64,000 nt of DNA from Ascidia mentula. Its lineage: Eukaryota > Chordata > Ascidiacea > Phlebobranchia > Ascidiidae. Shown here in pieces: positions 1-11,076 of this stretch. The DNA is taken from contig OX387204.1 in NCBI GenBank assembly GCA_947561715.1, positions 16,373,001-16,437,000 of the forward strand, written 5' to 3'. The position numbers and the translations under genes are program-made. Positions within the stretch are counted from its first letter, which is position 1. The number at the start of each line of letters is the position of its first letter. The notes under the pieces are model-generated. The model did not search any database and had not been told where the DNA came from. It saw only the letters and a list, made by a program, of their open reading frames with translations.

Positions 1-1922
1 TGGAAAAGTTTGTATTTACAGCAATACATCGTATACATATAATAGGACATACGGTAGTGTTGAAACGCAATGAGTAATCTTTGGTTCATATACAAATGTG
101 GAAGAGCTAATTGTCATAAATAACAAGCAAAATTACTAGGGTTAGGTATGCAAATGTAGTTAAAATTGTATTTTATCGCTTTTAATTGTTTAACCAACAT
201 TCATTCATAAACGCACGTCACTTTTTAATTCGCCTAGTCACGATACTCGTGCGTTATTAATCTGATAAGCCCGCTCTGGCACTTGAGAGAAAATAACCTT
301 GGTCAGCTTCGCAACACAGGAATTTTCCGCTGACCTAAGCCTTATGACTATTTGTTATTTCATTTTTACCCGGTCAACACGCCTGAAATTAAGTCTATAT
401 AATTGACCGCTTGGGCTATAAAGTTTTCGACATAACTTTGGAATTTTGTAATGCCTCGTTACGCATCATTGGAGTTACTCGAACAGCCTCATTGAAATTA
501 CATCTTTTATTGTGAGTATTCGAATGCTTTACTAATTTTAATACAACCCAGTAATTACTAATTGCACAGTGTTGGAGTCTTTATGGAGTCATAGTTAGGT
601 TTTGTGTTATCACTGAGTAAACATAACACAAATCCTACACAAGCCACATCAACTTGCACGCTTGGTACTAAGCAAAGTACAAGGCCTCTTTGCAAAGAAA
701 ACGACCTTGAATTAGAATTTTTAGAAACAAAGCAAAACTTATAAGTGACAAAGAGGTTTTTCTGGTGGTTGCCAGGTTCAATTTGCTCTTACATATTAGT
801 TTGCAAGGAATCGTGTATGCTGAGGGGATGTTTATAGTTTAGTGAAATAGCGCCCGCGTCGTATACATTTTTATCAATTGACTGGACGCTTCACGCTTCA
901 CTGTTCGGGTTAGATCGTTATATTTATGGATATTTGTTAGGTTTTTTACCACTTGTTAAACAACACCAACGAAATCTACATTTTCGAAGTCGTTTTTTCT
1001 CACCATACATGATGTGAGCAAGACTCATTACGTTTTAATGAAAACATATTTAATCGGAAACAGAATTACAACGAATAGCGAAAACCAGAATTAGTGAAGA
1101 GAACAGATAAGACAAGTCCACGTAAGTGATAAAGGGGAACGATAATAGGACGAGGAAACAAAAATGCGAAAATAATTTCCGCACCGTACGTTGTCTGAAC
1201 ACAAAACATAAACATCAACAAATGTATGGGGCGTTATGCTAGATTGTGTGGTTAGCTATACCCGTTGCAAATATAGGTCAACATCCTTCTCTGTTGTTTT
1301 CGTTTTACATCAGAGAAAGTTATCGTTTTTGAAGTAAATGGTTAAACTGAAATATGTCGGCCTACGTGCGTATTGTAGTAATGTTTAATTGTTTTTTGAA
1401 TCACCTGATTATCCTTGTTTTGGTGAGTGACTCTTGCGACTTCTGTGTGGATACCTGGACTCGTTGGTTTGCACTGCTGTGTGTGTGTTGAATAACAACA
1501 AAGCTTCGCATTTTGGCTAGTTTCCAGCTTTTGTGCACAATTTTCAACTTATCTTTATTCGGTCGTCATACCTTCGTACCATTGAAAACGAATTTATTCG
1601 TTTTGTTTTATTTCTTTATTTTGTTGCCTTCTTTATTTTTACTTTACCTCTATGCACTTTAATTCACTTGGTTATGTTCCTGCACATTTAATATGTATCG
1701 TATTTGTTTCACCTTTTCACAGTTTAAATTGGTATGCTTGAGCAGCAGACGTGTGGTACGCTGATTGGTTAAGGTTCTGACGGGCGAAGTAATTAGTGGC
1801 AAGCCAGACAGTTCTCTGATGGTGGCGCACGGCGAGGAACGTTTTTTTGTGAGGCGCCGTTGCGTGATGGACCGGGTTTGTAGCGCTGAGGTCTGATAGA
1901 GACTGGGTGTTGGGCTCTAGAT
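1..1922. other. 5' flank of A1, start of unit 1; no gene seen
   Basis: Position 1 corresponds to 34281 in unit 3 and 51808 in unit 4, so the window starts exactly at a recurring point just after an exon 10-11 relic. The sequence is AT-rich, with no coding signal that holds across units. It includes a stretch near 1220-1500 that in unit 2 begins the unit (from ~17096). Confidence 0.6.
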
Positions 1923-2148
1923 CAGTGTTTCTTAACCGGTGGTATACTCGTACCACTAGTGGTACGTGACGGCATTCCAGGTGGTACGCGAGCACCTTTC
2001 CGTAATTTGCGGATAAAGCTCGAATTTAACAAATCGTAAGTGATCTCAAAATGTTTGAGGTTACTTTGCCACACTCAACTAGGTGATACGCGTCGAAATT
2101 GTTTTACCTCCAAGTGGTACGAAACCACATAAAGGTTGGGAATCACTG
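1923..2148. mobile_element. hAT-like MITE upstream of A1
   Basis: 226-bp element with terminal inverted repeats (CAGTGTTTCTTAACC / GGTTGGGAATCACTG) and a perfect 8-bp target duplication CTCTAGAT at 1915-1922 and 2149-2156. The CAGTG...CACTG ends and 8-bp duplication are those of hAT-superfamily DNA transposons. No transposase is encoded. The same site is occupied in all four units, so insertion preceded the array's expansion. Confidence 0.88.
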
Positions 2149-2379
2149 CTCTAGATAAAGTGAAGTACTATTGTATGTAAGCGGTAAAACAGACGGATTA
2201 ATCGTTTTTAGCCCTATATACGTATTTCCGCCAAGTCTTATCAAAACAAAAGTAGCCATCAATATGGTTGCGCGACTCCAGGTCTTTGCGGTAGGTCGTC
2301 AATGTAGGGTAGCCTGGGCGTTTACCAAGTTGCATTATTTTCGGTTACACTGTTCAATGTTTTCTTTAGAGTTCTAAGT

Positions 2380-5300
2380 ATGTCAGAGTCTGCACAAGTT
2401 AGTGACGTTGTGTTGCATATTGAATCAATCAAAAGTCAGAAAATACCTCCAAAAGAAAAATGCTTTGCTTTCTGCGGTCGCAACGTGGAGAAGAACAAAC
2501 TATTGGTCGCTTTAACTTTAATAAGTATTCATTACATTTGTCTAATGAATGTTACTTATACAATCACTAACTTCGGAAAATGTCATGTAATCTCAGGCGT
2601 TTTTGTTGGGATTGTGCTTGGAATCGGATTGCGATATGCGAGTTTGTCTGAAAATGCCAAAACTTTGGTGGCTTTTCCTGGAGAAATTCTGTTGAGGTTA
2701 CTTAAGATGATGTCCCTGCCTCTAATAACGACCAGTATTGTTACAGGTATGCCTGGTAACATTTAAGTGTTTTTTAAGTGGTTACAAAGACAAACATGTT
2801 GCCATCAAATGTTGTCCTACATAGGCTACTTAAAGTCATGCTTCGTGGTGACTTCTGTATTCTAATCGTTATTCTATATTCCAAGTTTCGCGGTTTACAT
2901 GTATAATTACAGGGGTTGCCGATTTGTACAGAAGAAAGAGTGGTCGGGTGGGATTGCACATTATAATCTATTACATCTCTACCACCTTCTTTGCTGTATG
3001 TATTGGGCTGGCTTTGGCGTTGGCAATTCAGCCAGGGCTTCAGAACCGTACTCTGGATGAAGTCACTGCTAACGAAACAACTAAAGGAAAAGGTCCAACT
3101 CTTTCGGCCATGGATACTGTCCTAGATTTATTGCGGTAAATTAGGAACACTAAATTTTAAAGTATTTTTTTACTCTGAAAGCAGTTGCAAATTTTCACAT
3201 TCTAAGCACATCATCTTATGTTACAATTTTTGTCATAAACATTTTTGCAAAAGTCACCAACAGCATGAATATAAAAATTGATATCTCTTATGCTTATTAC
3301 ACTTGTGATTGCAGAAACATGTTTCCAGAAAACTTGATTAAGGCCTGGTTTCAATTGGTAAGTGTGTTAAATTGTCTTTAAACCACATTCGAAATTATTT
3401 TAATTTTACGAGGTTGTCAGTCTGAAAAAAAAAAGAAAATAATCCTTACAAAATAAGTTATCTAAAATTTTAAATTGTTCCTTTCAGGACCAAACAAAGA
3501 TATTTTCAAAACAAATTTCCGAAAACTCCTCATCTAATACAACCACAGAAACTGTTAAATCGTTGGGCACTACTAAAGGATCCAATGCTTTAGGTGAGTC
3601 AAATTACTGGAACAAAAACTAGAGGCAAATGGCTAAAAGATACGCATAAGATAATGTACGTGTATTCAAAAATAGTATTAAAATATATGATAGCCTGGCC
3701 CTGAATTGATGCTAGAGAGACGAGGGTAATTGTTTTAGTAGTCAGTACATTGTTTAGCAATCTAGCTGGCAATTAATAGTTATATACACTGAAATATCTT
3801 AACATCTGCATTTTTTTTATGTATTTACTACGAAGGTTTGGTAATGTTTTCTCTTATGGTGGGAATCGCCATTGGCAAGAATTACGAAAATTTGTATCGT
3901 TTTTTCAACGAACTTTTCCATGTTTTTATGGACGTCTTGATGCACATTACCTGGTAAATGAAGCTAATTTAATGAACGGATACAGAATATAGGACTACGA
4001 ATAATAATTGTAAACTCCTAGGTGTGCTCCAGTTGGAATATGTAGTTTAATAGCTGGCAATCTGGTTAAAGTCAACAGCTTCCTTGTATCAGTAAAGACC
4101 CTCGGCCTATACTTGGTGAGAAGTTTTAATGCTGTATTGGGATTTTCTACATAAATCATGCGTTACAAACTTAATCAAAAGAAAACGCAGTAATGTTTCA
4201 ATGGCATGATTGGCTGGCTCACCCTGGCTGGATCGAGATTGTTTGGTTAACAGGCTTCGCAGTCCAGCTGGGTCAATTACTTTTTCTGAAAGTCCGGAGA
4301 GAGATCTGAAAAATCAAGTTCCTGGTGAGGTTTGAACTCATGACCCTGGGCTAACCTGGCCCAACGCTCTACCGATAGAGCTACCGGAAGCTCGGCGGTT
4401 TCACGGGGTATATTGTGGCCAAGGTACACTGTTATGGTACGCAAGCACACAACTTGCCAGGAAAACTTCACATATACGTAGGGGATCTCTATCACTATAA
4501 TCAGACAACGTAGAAACGTTTTATGCAATGGCATGATTGACAAGATCGCCCCACTGCGCAGGTCCTTACGTGGGAATCACATCTCCGACTTGTCAGGAAA
4601 ACTTAGCTGATCAAGTTATGTAGCAATACCTGGACTCCGAAGCCTGTAAACCTTGATTAAAAGACAAACTTGTTCAGTGGAAATCTAACAATATCCACAA
4701 CATTTGGCAGACTACCGTCGTTGTTGGATTTTCTCTTCAAGTATTACTTGTACATTTCTCCGTGTATTGGATCATTACCCGACGAAATCCATTTCGAGTG
4801 TTACTAGGTTCTATGCAGGCCGTGTTTACAATGATTGCAGTTAGCTCAAGGTATAGGTGTCAACTAATGTCAAAAGCAATATAAAAAGGCGGAATTAAGT
4901 TTTATTTTCTGACAAAGGTAGAATTTTTTTCAAAACAAATTTCCGAAAACTCCTCCATTTAATACAACCACAGAAACTGTTAAATCAGATTCACTCGACG
5001 TAGATCAAAAACTTTTTAACTTCAAAACCTTTTTCAACGTGGAAAACCCCTGATGCTAAGACAACTATTGCACATGCCAATTAACTCAATTAAACTAAAC
5101 TTTTCCCGCAAAATAATATGATTTTTAAAGCCATATCATTTCAAACCAGCATGTTCAAATTTATGACGAAGAAATCTTCATCTGTCTTCCATTACATAGT
5201 GCTGCAACCTTACCGGTCACCATGCATTGCGCCGAAGAAAACCTGAAGATAGACAAGCGCTTAACCCGTCTGGTTCTTCCCCTCGGAGCCACAATCAACA

Positions 5301-5987
5301 TGGATGGTGCAGCCATGTTTCAAGGCATTGTGACTGTGACCGTTGCACAAATGAATGGGATTTCGTTATCCGTGGGACAAATTATCACAGTATGGTAGGA
5401 AACAATTTTATGACACAGAATTCACTATTTGGGAAGTTTATAATTGTTCGTCTTAACGTCAAGTACAAAATGAAAGCATTAGACCACTTTTACTTTATCG
5501 CAAAAAAGCAGTGTTTTTACCATGCTGACTTTTGTTTGGCGTAAACATTGTTTTTAAAAAAAGAACTAATAACTGTGTTTTAAACGTACTAAACAACGTA
5601 CATAATGAGCTTCAAACCCTCTTTTTTAAGCGTCACTGGTTCGTTGGCTTCAATTGGTGCTGCGGCCATTCCTGGTTCTGGACTTGTGGTAGTTGTGTTC
5701 GTAATTCAGTCCATCGGGTTGCCAATAGAAACCATCGGACTTCTTTATACAGTGGACTGGATAATGTTAGTATATGATTGATGGGCACTGGTTTCTTGTA
5801 CTCCAATCTTTCATTTTCTGACAATCACGTTCCTATTTTGCATAGAGACAGAATGCGAGGCATCGTAAACATCGTGGGTGACGTCTTCGGGGTTTGTGTT
5901 ATCGCTCATTTGAATCGTGATGTTGGTGACGTCAGCGAGTACGAAGTGGAGGCGCTTGGTGTCTGTGAAGTAGATATGAGTGCGTAA
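2380..5987 (+). CDS. SLC1-family amino acid transporter, type A copy 1 (A1), intact, 11 exons
   Basis: Exons: 2380-2524, 2597-2746, 2913-3135, 3315-3357, 3488-3593, 3836-3953, 4022-4115, 4711-4850, 5200-5394, 5631-5765, 5846-5987; all junctions are GT-AG and in phase, giving 496 aa. Family knowledge: SLC1 proteins are plasma-membrane Na+-coupled transporters of acidic or neutral amino acids. Visible hallmarks are TM1 ([12 protein letters not shown]), the YYISTT segment of TM3 (exon 3), a sequon-rich extracellular loop in exon 5 (NSS, NTT), the HP1 serine run [10 protein letters not shown] across exons 8/9, TM7 [12 protein letters not shown]2 GAAAIPGSG, and TM8 [16 protein letters not shown]. 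The TM8 arginine that binds acidic side chains is kept. NMDGT has become NMDGA, and the following Glu of EAATs is Gln. The start is the first ATG after a splice-acceptor-like AG 8 bases upstream. Family certain; substrate unknown. Confidence 0.9.
4186..4662 (-). mobile_element. Composite tRNA-derived SINE in intron 7 of A1
   Basis: A tRNA-like head on the - strand (about 4316-4392) shows the box B match GGTTTGAACTC read in reverse orientation and a GAGC/GCTC D-arm. It is flanked by SINE body sequence on the - strand (4186-4310 and 4395-4575) and then by a body fragment on the + strand (about 4585-4660, CTCCGACTTGTCAGG). The parts match the dimer at 51852-52461. It lies within an intron and does not disturb the exons. 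Confidence 0.7.
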
Positions 5988-6220
5988 GCAGAAGGAATGT
6001 CATTGTTTGGTTTAACGTATTTAGTAACAATTTACCCAGACATTTCAAATTGTTCTTCTGTGTTTTCTCGCTATAACGTAAAAACAACGCTTCTATGGAT
6101 CTTCCTTACCGATACGTACACTGAACATGGGCCCAATTCTTTCCGTGCTTCCACCACCCCATTTTTAAATTTTCGCAGCTCTTGGCCACATTGTTGACAA
6201 TGAATATTTGATTAAATACA
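5988..6220. other. 3' flank of A1; no gene seen
   Basis: Sequence repeated downstream of A2 (21801-22020) and A4 (58565-58745, shortened). It ends in ATTAAATAC, one side of the target duplication of the palindromic repeat that follows. Confidence 0.5.
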
Positions 6221-6674
6221 TGCGCAAAAGAGTCATAATAATCAATGAGAGCTGCAGACAGGGTGTAAACACGCACTGTTTCGACCTGTCAGGTCTCATC
6301 AGTGCAGCTGTTGATGTGGCACTGTGCTAGCTGGTAGACTAGCAGGCACACAGATTTCCACTTTGTGGTACCTTTCGGTCAATCGTCGATATGTTGGGTA
6401 CCAAACTAGATACCAATCAACACAGACGAACCACGTGGAGCGCACTATGGCCAAAACAACTGTTTGGGATCCAATAGCGCTATCGGCTCGGCTTTTACCC
6501 AAATCATATTATATGCGCAAAAGAGCCATAATAATCAATGAGAGCTGCAGACAGGGTGTATACACGCACTGTTTCGACCTGTAAGGTCTCATCAGTGCAG
6601 CTGTTGAGGTGGCACTGTGCTAGCCTTACAGGTCGAAACAGTGCGTGTATACACCCTGTCTGCAGCTCTCATTG
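6221..6674. mobile_element. Palindromic mobile repeat between A1 and B1
   Basis: The element starts TGCGCAAAAGAG and contains two direct copies of a stretch beginning AATGAGAGCTGCAGACAGG (about 6238 and 6537). It ends in a perfect 51-bp inverted repeat (6536-6586 with 6624-6674, 37-bp loop). It is bracketed by ATTAAATAC (6211-6219) and TTTAAATAC (6675-6683), a near-perfect 9-bp target duplication. Unit 2 has the empty site at 22014-22022. No coding capacity. Confidence 0.75.
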
Positions 6675-6683
6675 TTTAAATAC

Positions 6684-7664
6684 TATTATGTTTACTACTG
6701 GCAAATCACAGCGAAGGGCTTCAGTCCTGAGCATAATGCATGGCTGTACACACAAAAGTATTTCCCAGGAAATTGACGAACATATTTCGCTAAAAATTCC
6801 AATTGAATCTTTAGTTATTGGGTCATATATAAAATCACAAAGTGGCGTTTACAAGAAATAAAGGTAATGATCGGTCAGTTGCGTTTTTTGTTGTCCATAA
6901 GTTGTTTACCCTTCTATAAAACAGGGTCCAATTCCGCAGACCTAAATTGAAAGTTTGGCAACAATCTCGGTATTGTCAAGTACAAACTTCACGCCAATTT
7001 GATCGCCAACCGACCAATTATCTTATCGAGTCATCAACTAAAAGCACACCGTTCCGCTGCTCCTCACTGTACTCTCCGTCATGTGAATCCACAAGCAGTG
7101 CAAATGAACTGTTTTTTCCTTATTTGTGTACGTGGTGAATTGCCGCGCCATAATCCGGAAAAAGTCTCGCCCAATGGCAAACGAAACTTCGGTTGCCATA
7201 GAATCTACGTTAATTTCATTGTCAGAAGGAGAGTTATTCCAAATGGGCATTGGCTGCCTCAAAAGAATTTGCGCAAAACTGCAACAGTCAAATCTACCGG
7301 ATGGTATTCATATACAAAATATATGACGCGCAATGTGTACACAACTATACGAACGACGTTCATTTCCGGCATCCATGGTAAGCCTGCGAAAATGGTTTTG
7401 TTATATTTTTACCACGTCGTCGACTGGCAGATAAGTGTATAGCTGTTTTTGCTTGTTTTTGGACAGTTTTGACTCAAAGATAGTTAAAAACATGTTTTCA
7501 TTTTAGCACGGTGCTGTACATCTCCATATGTTTGTTTGAATACCTCAGGTAGTAGGTCGAAACAAAAAAATCAATTTTGTACAAAATAATTGTCCTGTGC
7601 TTCTAGATTCCAGACAACTTGATTTTACTTGTTCTTGTAAAACTACCTAAGTATTCCCACCGCA
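6684..7664. other. A1-B1 intergenic region with conserved open stretches; no gene assigned
   Basis: The same stretch recurs at 22021-23054, 39817-40778 and 59212-60187. Several frames are open for 60-200 codons, including one starting MADETSVAIESTL near 40286 that ends at a donor-like AGGTGAGT in unit 3. The copies keep different frames open in different units and no family is recognisable, so I do not call a gene. A 3' splice site (ATTCCAG, 7607-7613) lies 51 bases before the B1 ATG and may define its 5'UTR. Confidence 0.5.
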
Positions 7665-10600
7665 ATGACCATCACCGGAAATCAAGTAATGGTTAACGAA
7701 GAAATTCAGGCACTTTCAAACGTCAATACCAGAGAAAGTAGGAAACTTTCGAAACCATCCGATGGCCACGAATCGCTTATTAACTGTTGGAGGTTTGAAA
7801 TCAAAAGCGAGACACTTCTCATACTTTTAACTACTGGTGGTAAGTTCATGGTTAATTTCTAATAAAAATGTTTCATTAGAACGAAATTAAATGCATGTGC
7901 ATACCATCTCAAATCGTCATTCTGTCTGGCAAAGCATTTGAACCTGTATTGTTTTTGTTTTTTTGATAGCTGTTGTTCTGGGAATGATTCTCGGATTTGC
8001 AATCAGGACCAGCGATCCTTCAGCTGAAGTCATTATGGTCGTCATGTTTCCCGGAGAATTGTTGATGAGAATGCTGAAAATGCTGATCATCCCAATTATC
8101 ATCACCAGCATAATTACAGGTAATATTGTAAAATGTTATTCAACACGGACAAAATTGTGAGATAAAACATGCAAGCCAAGTGATTTATGCGTTTCAAGGC
8201 CAATACGTTTATCCTTAAAATGTCAGAGGTCGTTTTGCCCGCTGAAATTAATCAAAACTCCACGCGGAAATGCGATGGCATCAGTGCCGAAAGAACTTGT
8301 GTATTTAGCTTATACCAGTGCTTTCATAGGCTTCACTGTAGCATAAAACGTGTATAATAATTCTTTCCGTTCGAAAGTCACAACATCCAACAACCTCTGT
8401 GTTCGTTGCATGTGAAGGTTCGGGAAAATTGGTGGCCATGCGGTGGCGTACTACCTGACAACGACCACTCTGGCAGTGATCTTGGGAATCGCTCTGGTTA
8501 CCATCATCAAACCTGGACGAGGAGGATTTAACGAGGATGACATCGGAGAGAAGAGGGAAGAGAGGATTGTATCTACCATGGATACCTTCCTTGACTTGAT
8601 CAGGTGGGGGTGCTTTGCTCATAAGTTTGAAATTCAATACAAACGATATTGATTATTCACAAAAAATTGGTTCGCAGATAAAAGTTCCAAAAAATATTAA
8701 ACATGCTGTAGCAGTGTTTTTGAGTGCTCTTTTGGAAAATTTTGCGAAAAAAATCTTTTCTTTTTTCAGAAACATTTTCCCAAGCAACATTGTCGCTGCC
8801 TGCTTTCAGCTGGTGATTTATCACTTTAATTATGTTGCGTATTGCTTGTATGTGGTAGGTTAACATTGAAAATTAACTATTGATTCCTCCGATTTAAAAC
8901 ATGTACCGCATTCTTTTCGTTGAATTTTATCATGCATATTAAATGTTCACCCAAGTTTTGTACAGAACTACAATACACATATTTTGGCATAACTCCTCGC
9001 CTAGGTCTGAAGTATATGGCATTTTGATACGATATATTGCACACCTATCAAACCGAGCCACTTTCAAAAGGCTTTTGCTGGTAATAACTGGTTTTAGGGT
9101 TGTTTTAGCATGCCAAGCCATTCCATCCAAACACACCAAACACAATGCTTTTACTTTAAGTTTTGCTTTGAAAAAAAAAACGGAAATTTTGTTTCAAAGG
9201 TTATAATTATCTTGCTGACACTAAATGACCAAAAATATTCACAACAAACTGCAAAAAAAATTTTTCAAGAATTTGGTGAGAAAAGAACAATAATTAGCTT
9301 TGAACTTCAACTTACCAACATCAAATGTCATGGTAGATGATCAACTGCTTCGAATTTGCAGACAAAAATATATTTCTAACAAGCATCAGTTGACTTATCA
9401 TCATATTCATCAAATGATATGATCAAATATTACCCACATCCTATTCCTCGTGTAAATAGCAAGTACAAATATATATATAAACTTGCTCGATATCAAAATG
9501 CAATTTAATATGGGAAACTCGTGCTCGGGAAACGAAAGAAATCTGAAGGAAAAGTTTTGAATCGCTTCTTCAACGAACTATTCAATGTTTTCATGGACGT
9601 TATGATGAACATTATGTGGTAAGTTTGGTATAATTGCTTAATACTGCTCTTCTGGCAAACTTTATTGTATTTACGTTTCTCGACGTTTCGGCTATTATGC
9701 AACAGCCATAAATATGCCTGGCAGCATCAGTAACAATTTAGTTTGGTATAATAGCTAACCAGCCCCTCCTGCAGTACATACAAAACCATAATAAGGCCAC
9801 AACTAAGTTTTACCTTATGGTATACAAATTTCCAAGTAAAGTGGTAGCCAGTCGATGGAAACTCATACACATACACAACCTAGGTATGCACCGGTAGGAA
9901 TTTGTAGCCTGAGAGCCGGAAATTTACTTCAAGTTGGTGACATGCTTTTCACAATGAGGACCCTTGGTCTCTACATGGTGAGAGCACAAATCCTCATAGT
10001 AAATAAACTATATTTTGAAATAGTTTCTTTTTTAGATTACTGTTATCTTCGGCCTTTTCATACAAACCATGTTGGTTTATTCCTCCATATACTGGACTGC
10101 TACCAGAAAAAATCCGCTTAGATTGTATACGTGCTCTCTTCAAGCAATCCTAACTATGATCGGGACAACCTCAAGGTGAGAATATACACAGGAATGTGTA
10201 GTTTTCCACCAACGAAATGAAAGGCCACGTTGCATTACGATAAGGAATAACCTGTTCTCCCGGCGGCAACGAAATACGTTTCTCGGAAAATTTTAACGCA
10301 ATGCAGGAGATTTAAAAATAATTAAAACTCAGCAATGAATTTAGGTTTTTTATATTGAATTTCATTGGACCGGTTTCCCTGTAATGTTGCATCATTCACC
10401 ATGATTTTGAGTATTATATATAATTGTAAGTTAATTTATGTGACCAGTGCCGCAACCTTACCTGTCACCATGCGTTGAGCGGAAAAAAACCTGAAAATCG
10501 ACAAACGATTCACTCGTCTGGTTCTTCCGCTCGGAGCCACAATTAACATGGACGGAACAGCTCTGTTCCAAAGCGTTGTGGCAGTTACCGTAGCTCAACT

Positions 10601-11076
10601 TAACGGGATTTTACTATCAGTGGGCCAAATCCTTACCGTCTGGTACGAATGATTAGCGGTGTTGCATGTGCATTTATGCGGCCAATAAATTTTAACCAAC
10701 TTTATCAATCTTACAACCGATTCTGTGTGTGTTCAAACATTACAGGTTCACTGGCTGCAATAGGTGCAGCAGCCACCCCTAGTACCGCTTTAGTAGTCGT
10801 GCTCTTCGTCCTTCAATCAGTCGGGTTACCGGTGGAGGCCATTGGTTTACTCTATACAGTCGACTGGTTTCTGTAAGTATTTTTCTTGGATACGATTCTC
10901 TTCATGACGATGCATTCATTACTAGAGAACGGTTTCGTGGCATTGCAAACATTCTTGGTGACGTCACTGGAGTTTGCGTCATTTCGCATCTAAATCGTGA
11001 TGACAGTGACGCCAACAATTCAGCCCCGGCAGCACTGCTGGTGGACGATACGGAGAAAGAGGTTGCCTTGCTGTGA
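7665..11076 (+). pseudogene. Chimeric SLC1 pseudogene, type B copy 1 (B1)
   Basis: B-type exons 7665-7839, 7970-8119, 8418-8603, 8770-8812 are followed by C-like exons at about 9510-9618, 9884-9977, 10036-10175, 10448-10642, 10738-10872, 10926-11076. Exon 5 (extracellular loop) is not recognisable. Lesions: a 25-bp deletion in exon 3 against B3 (frameshift), a 5' end of the exon-6 equivalent without an obvious acceptor, an in-frame TGA at 10476-10478 where A and C have Cys, and AAA instead of AAG at the exon 10 acceptor. Exon 9 reads [12 protein letters not shown]8 reads DWFLERFRGIANILGD, with Glu for the family Asp. The C-terminus (ends VALL) is specific to B1-B3. The 3' half is otherwise well kept, so decay is recent. 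A low-level truncated product cannot be excluded. Confidence 0.8.
9635..9739. mobile_element. Short insertion in intron 6 of B1
   Basis: 105 bp present only in B1 and flanked by a perfect 13-bp duplication AGTTTGGTATAAT (9622-9634, 9740-9752). B2 and B3 have the uninterrupted site. It contains CTCTTCTGGCA and GCCTGGCAGCA, resembling the hairpin in intron 2 of the C genes, and GACGTTTCGGC, as in a MITE-like repeat in B4 intron 9. It is a recent non-autonomous insertion of unknown class. Confidence 0.75.

Noticed and set aside
5227-5544. 105-codon frame starting [10 protein letters not shown], repeated in each type A copy
   Set aside because: It is exon 9 read in the wrong frame; the SLC1 frame carries all family motifs and proper splice sites.
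7038-7262. Minus-strand open frames in the A-B intergenic region
   Set aside because: Short, not conserved in frame between units, and with no recognisable domain.
8657-8866. Minus-strand and plus-strand frames around B exon 4 (69-82 codons)
   Set aside because: They span intron 3, exon 4 and intron 4 of the B genes and owe their conservation to the recent duplication.
10476-10478. Selenocysteine-containing SLC1 transporter
   Set aside because: The B1-B3 genes lack exon 5, have other frame lesions and broken acceptors, and are close copies, so a shared nonsense mutation explains the TGA.
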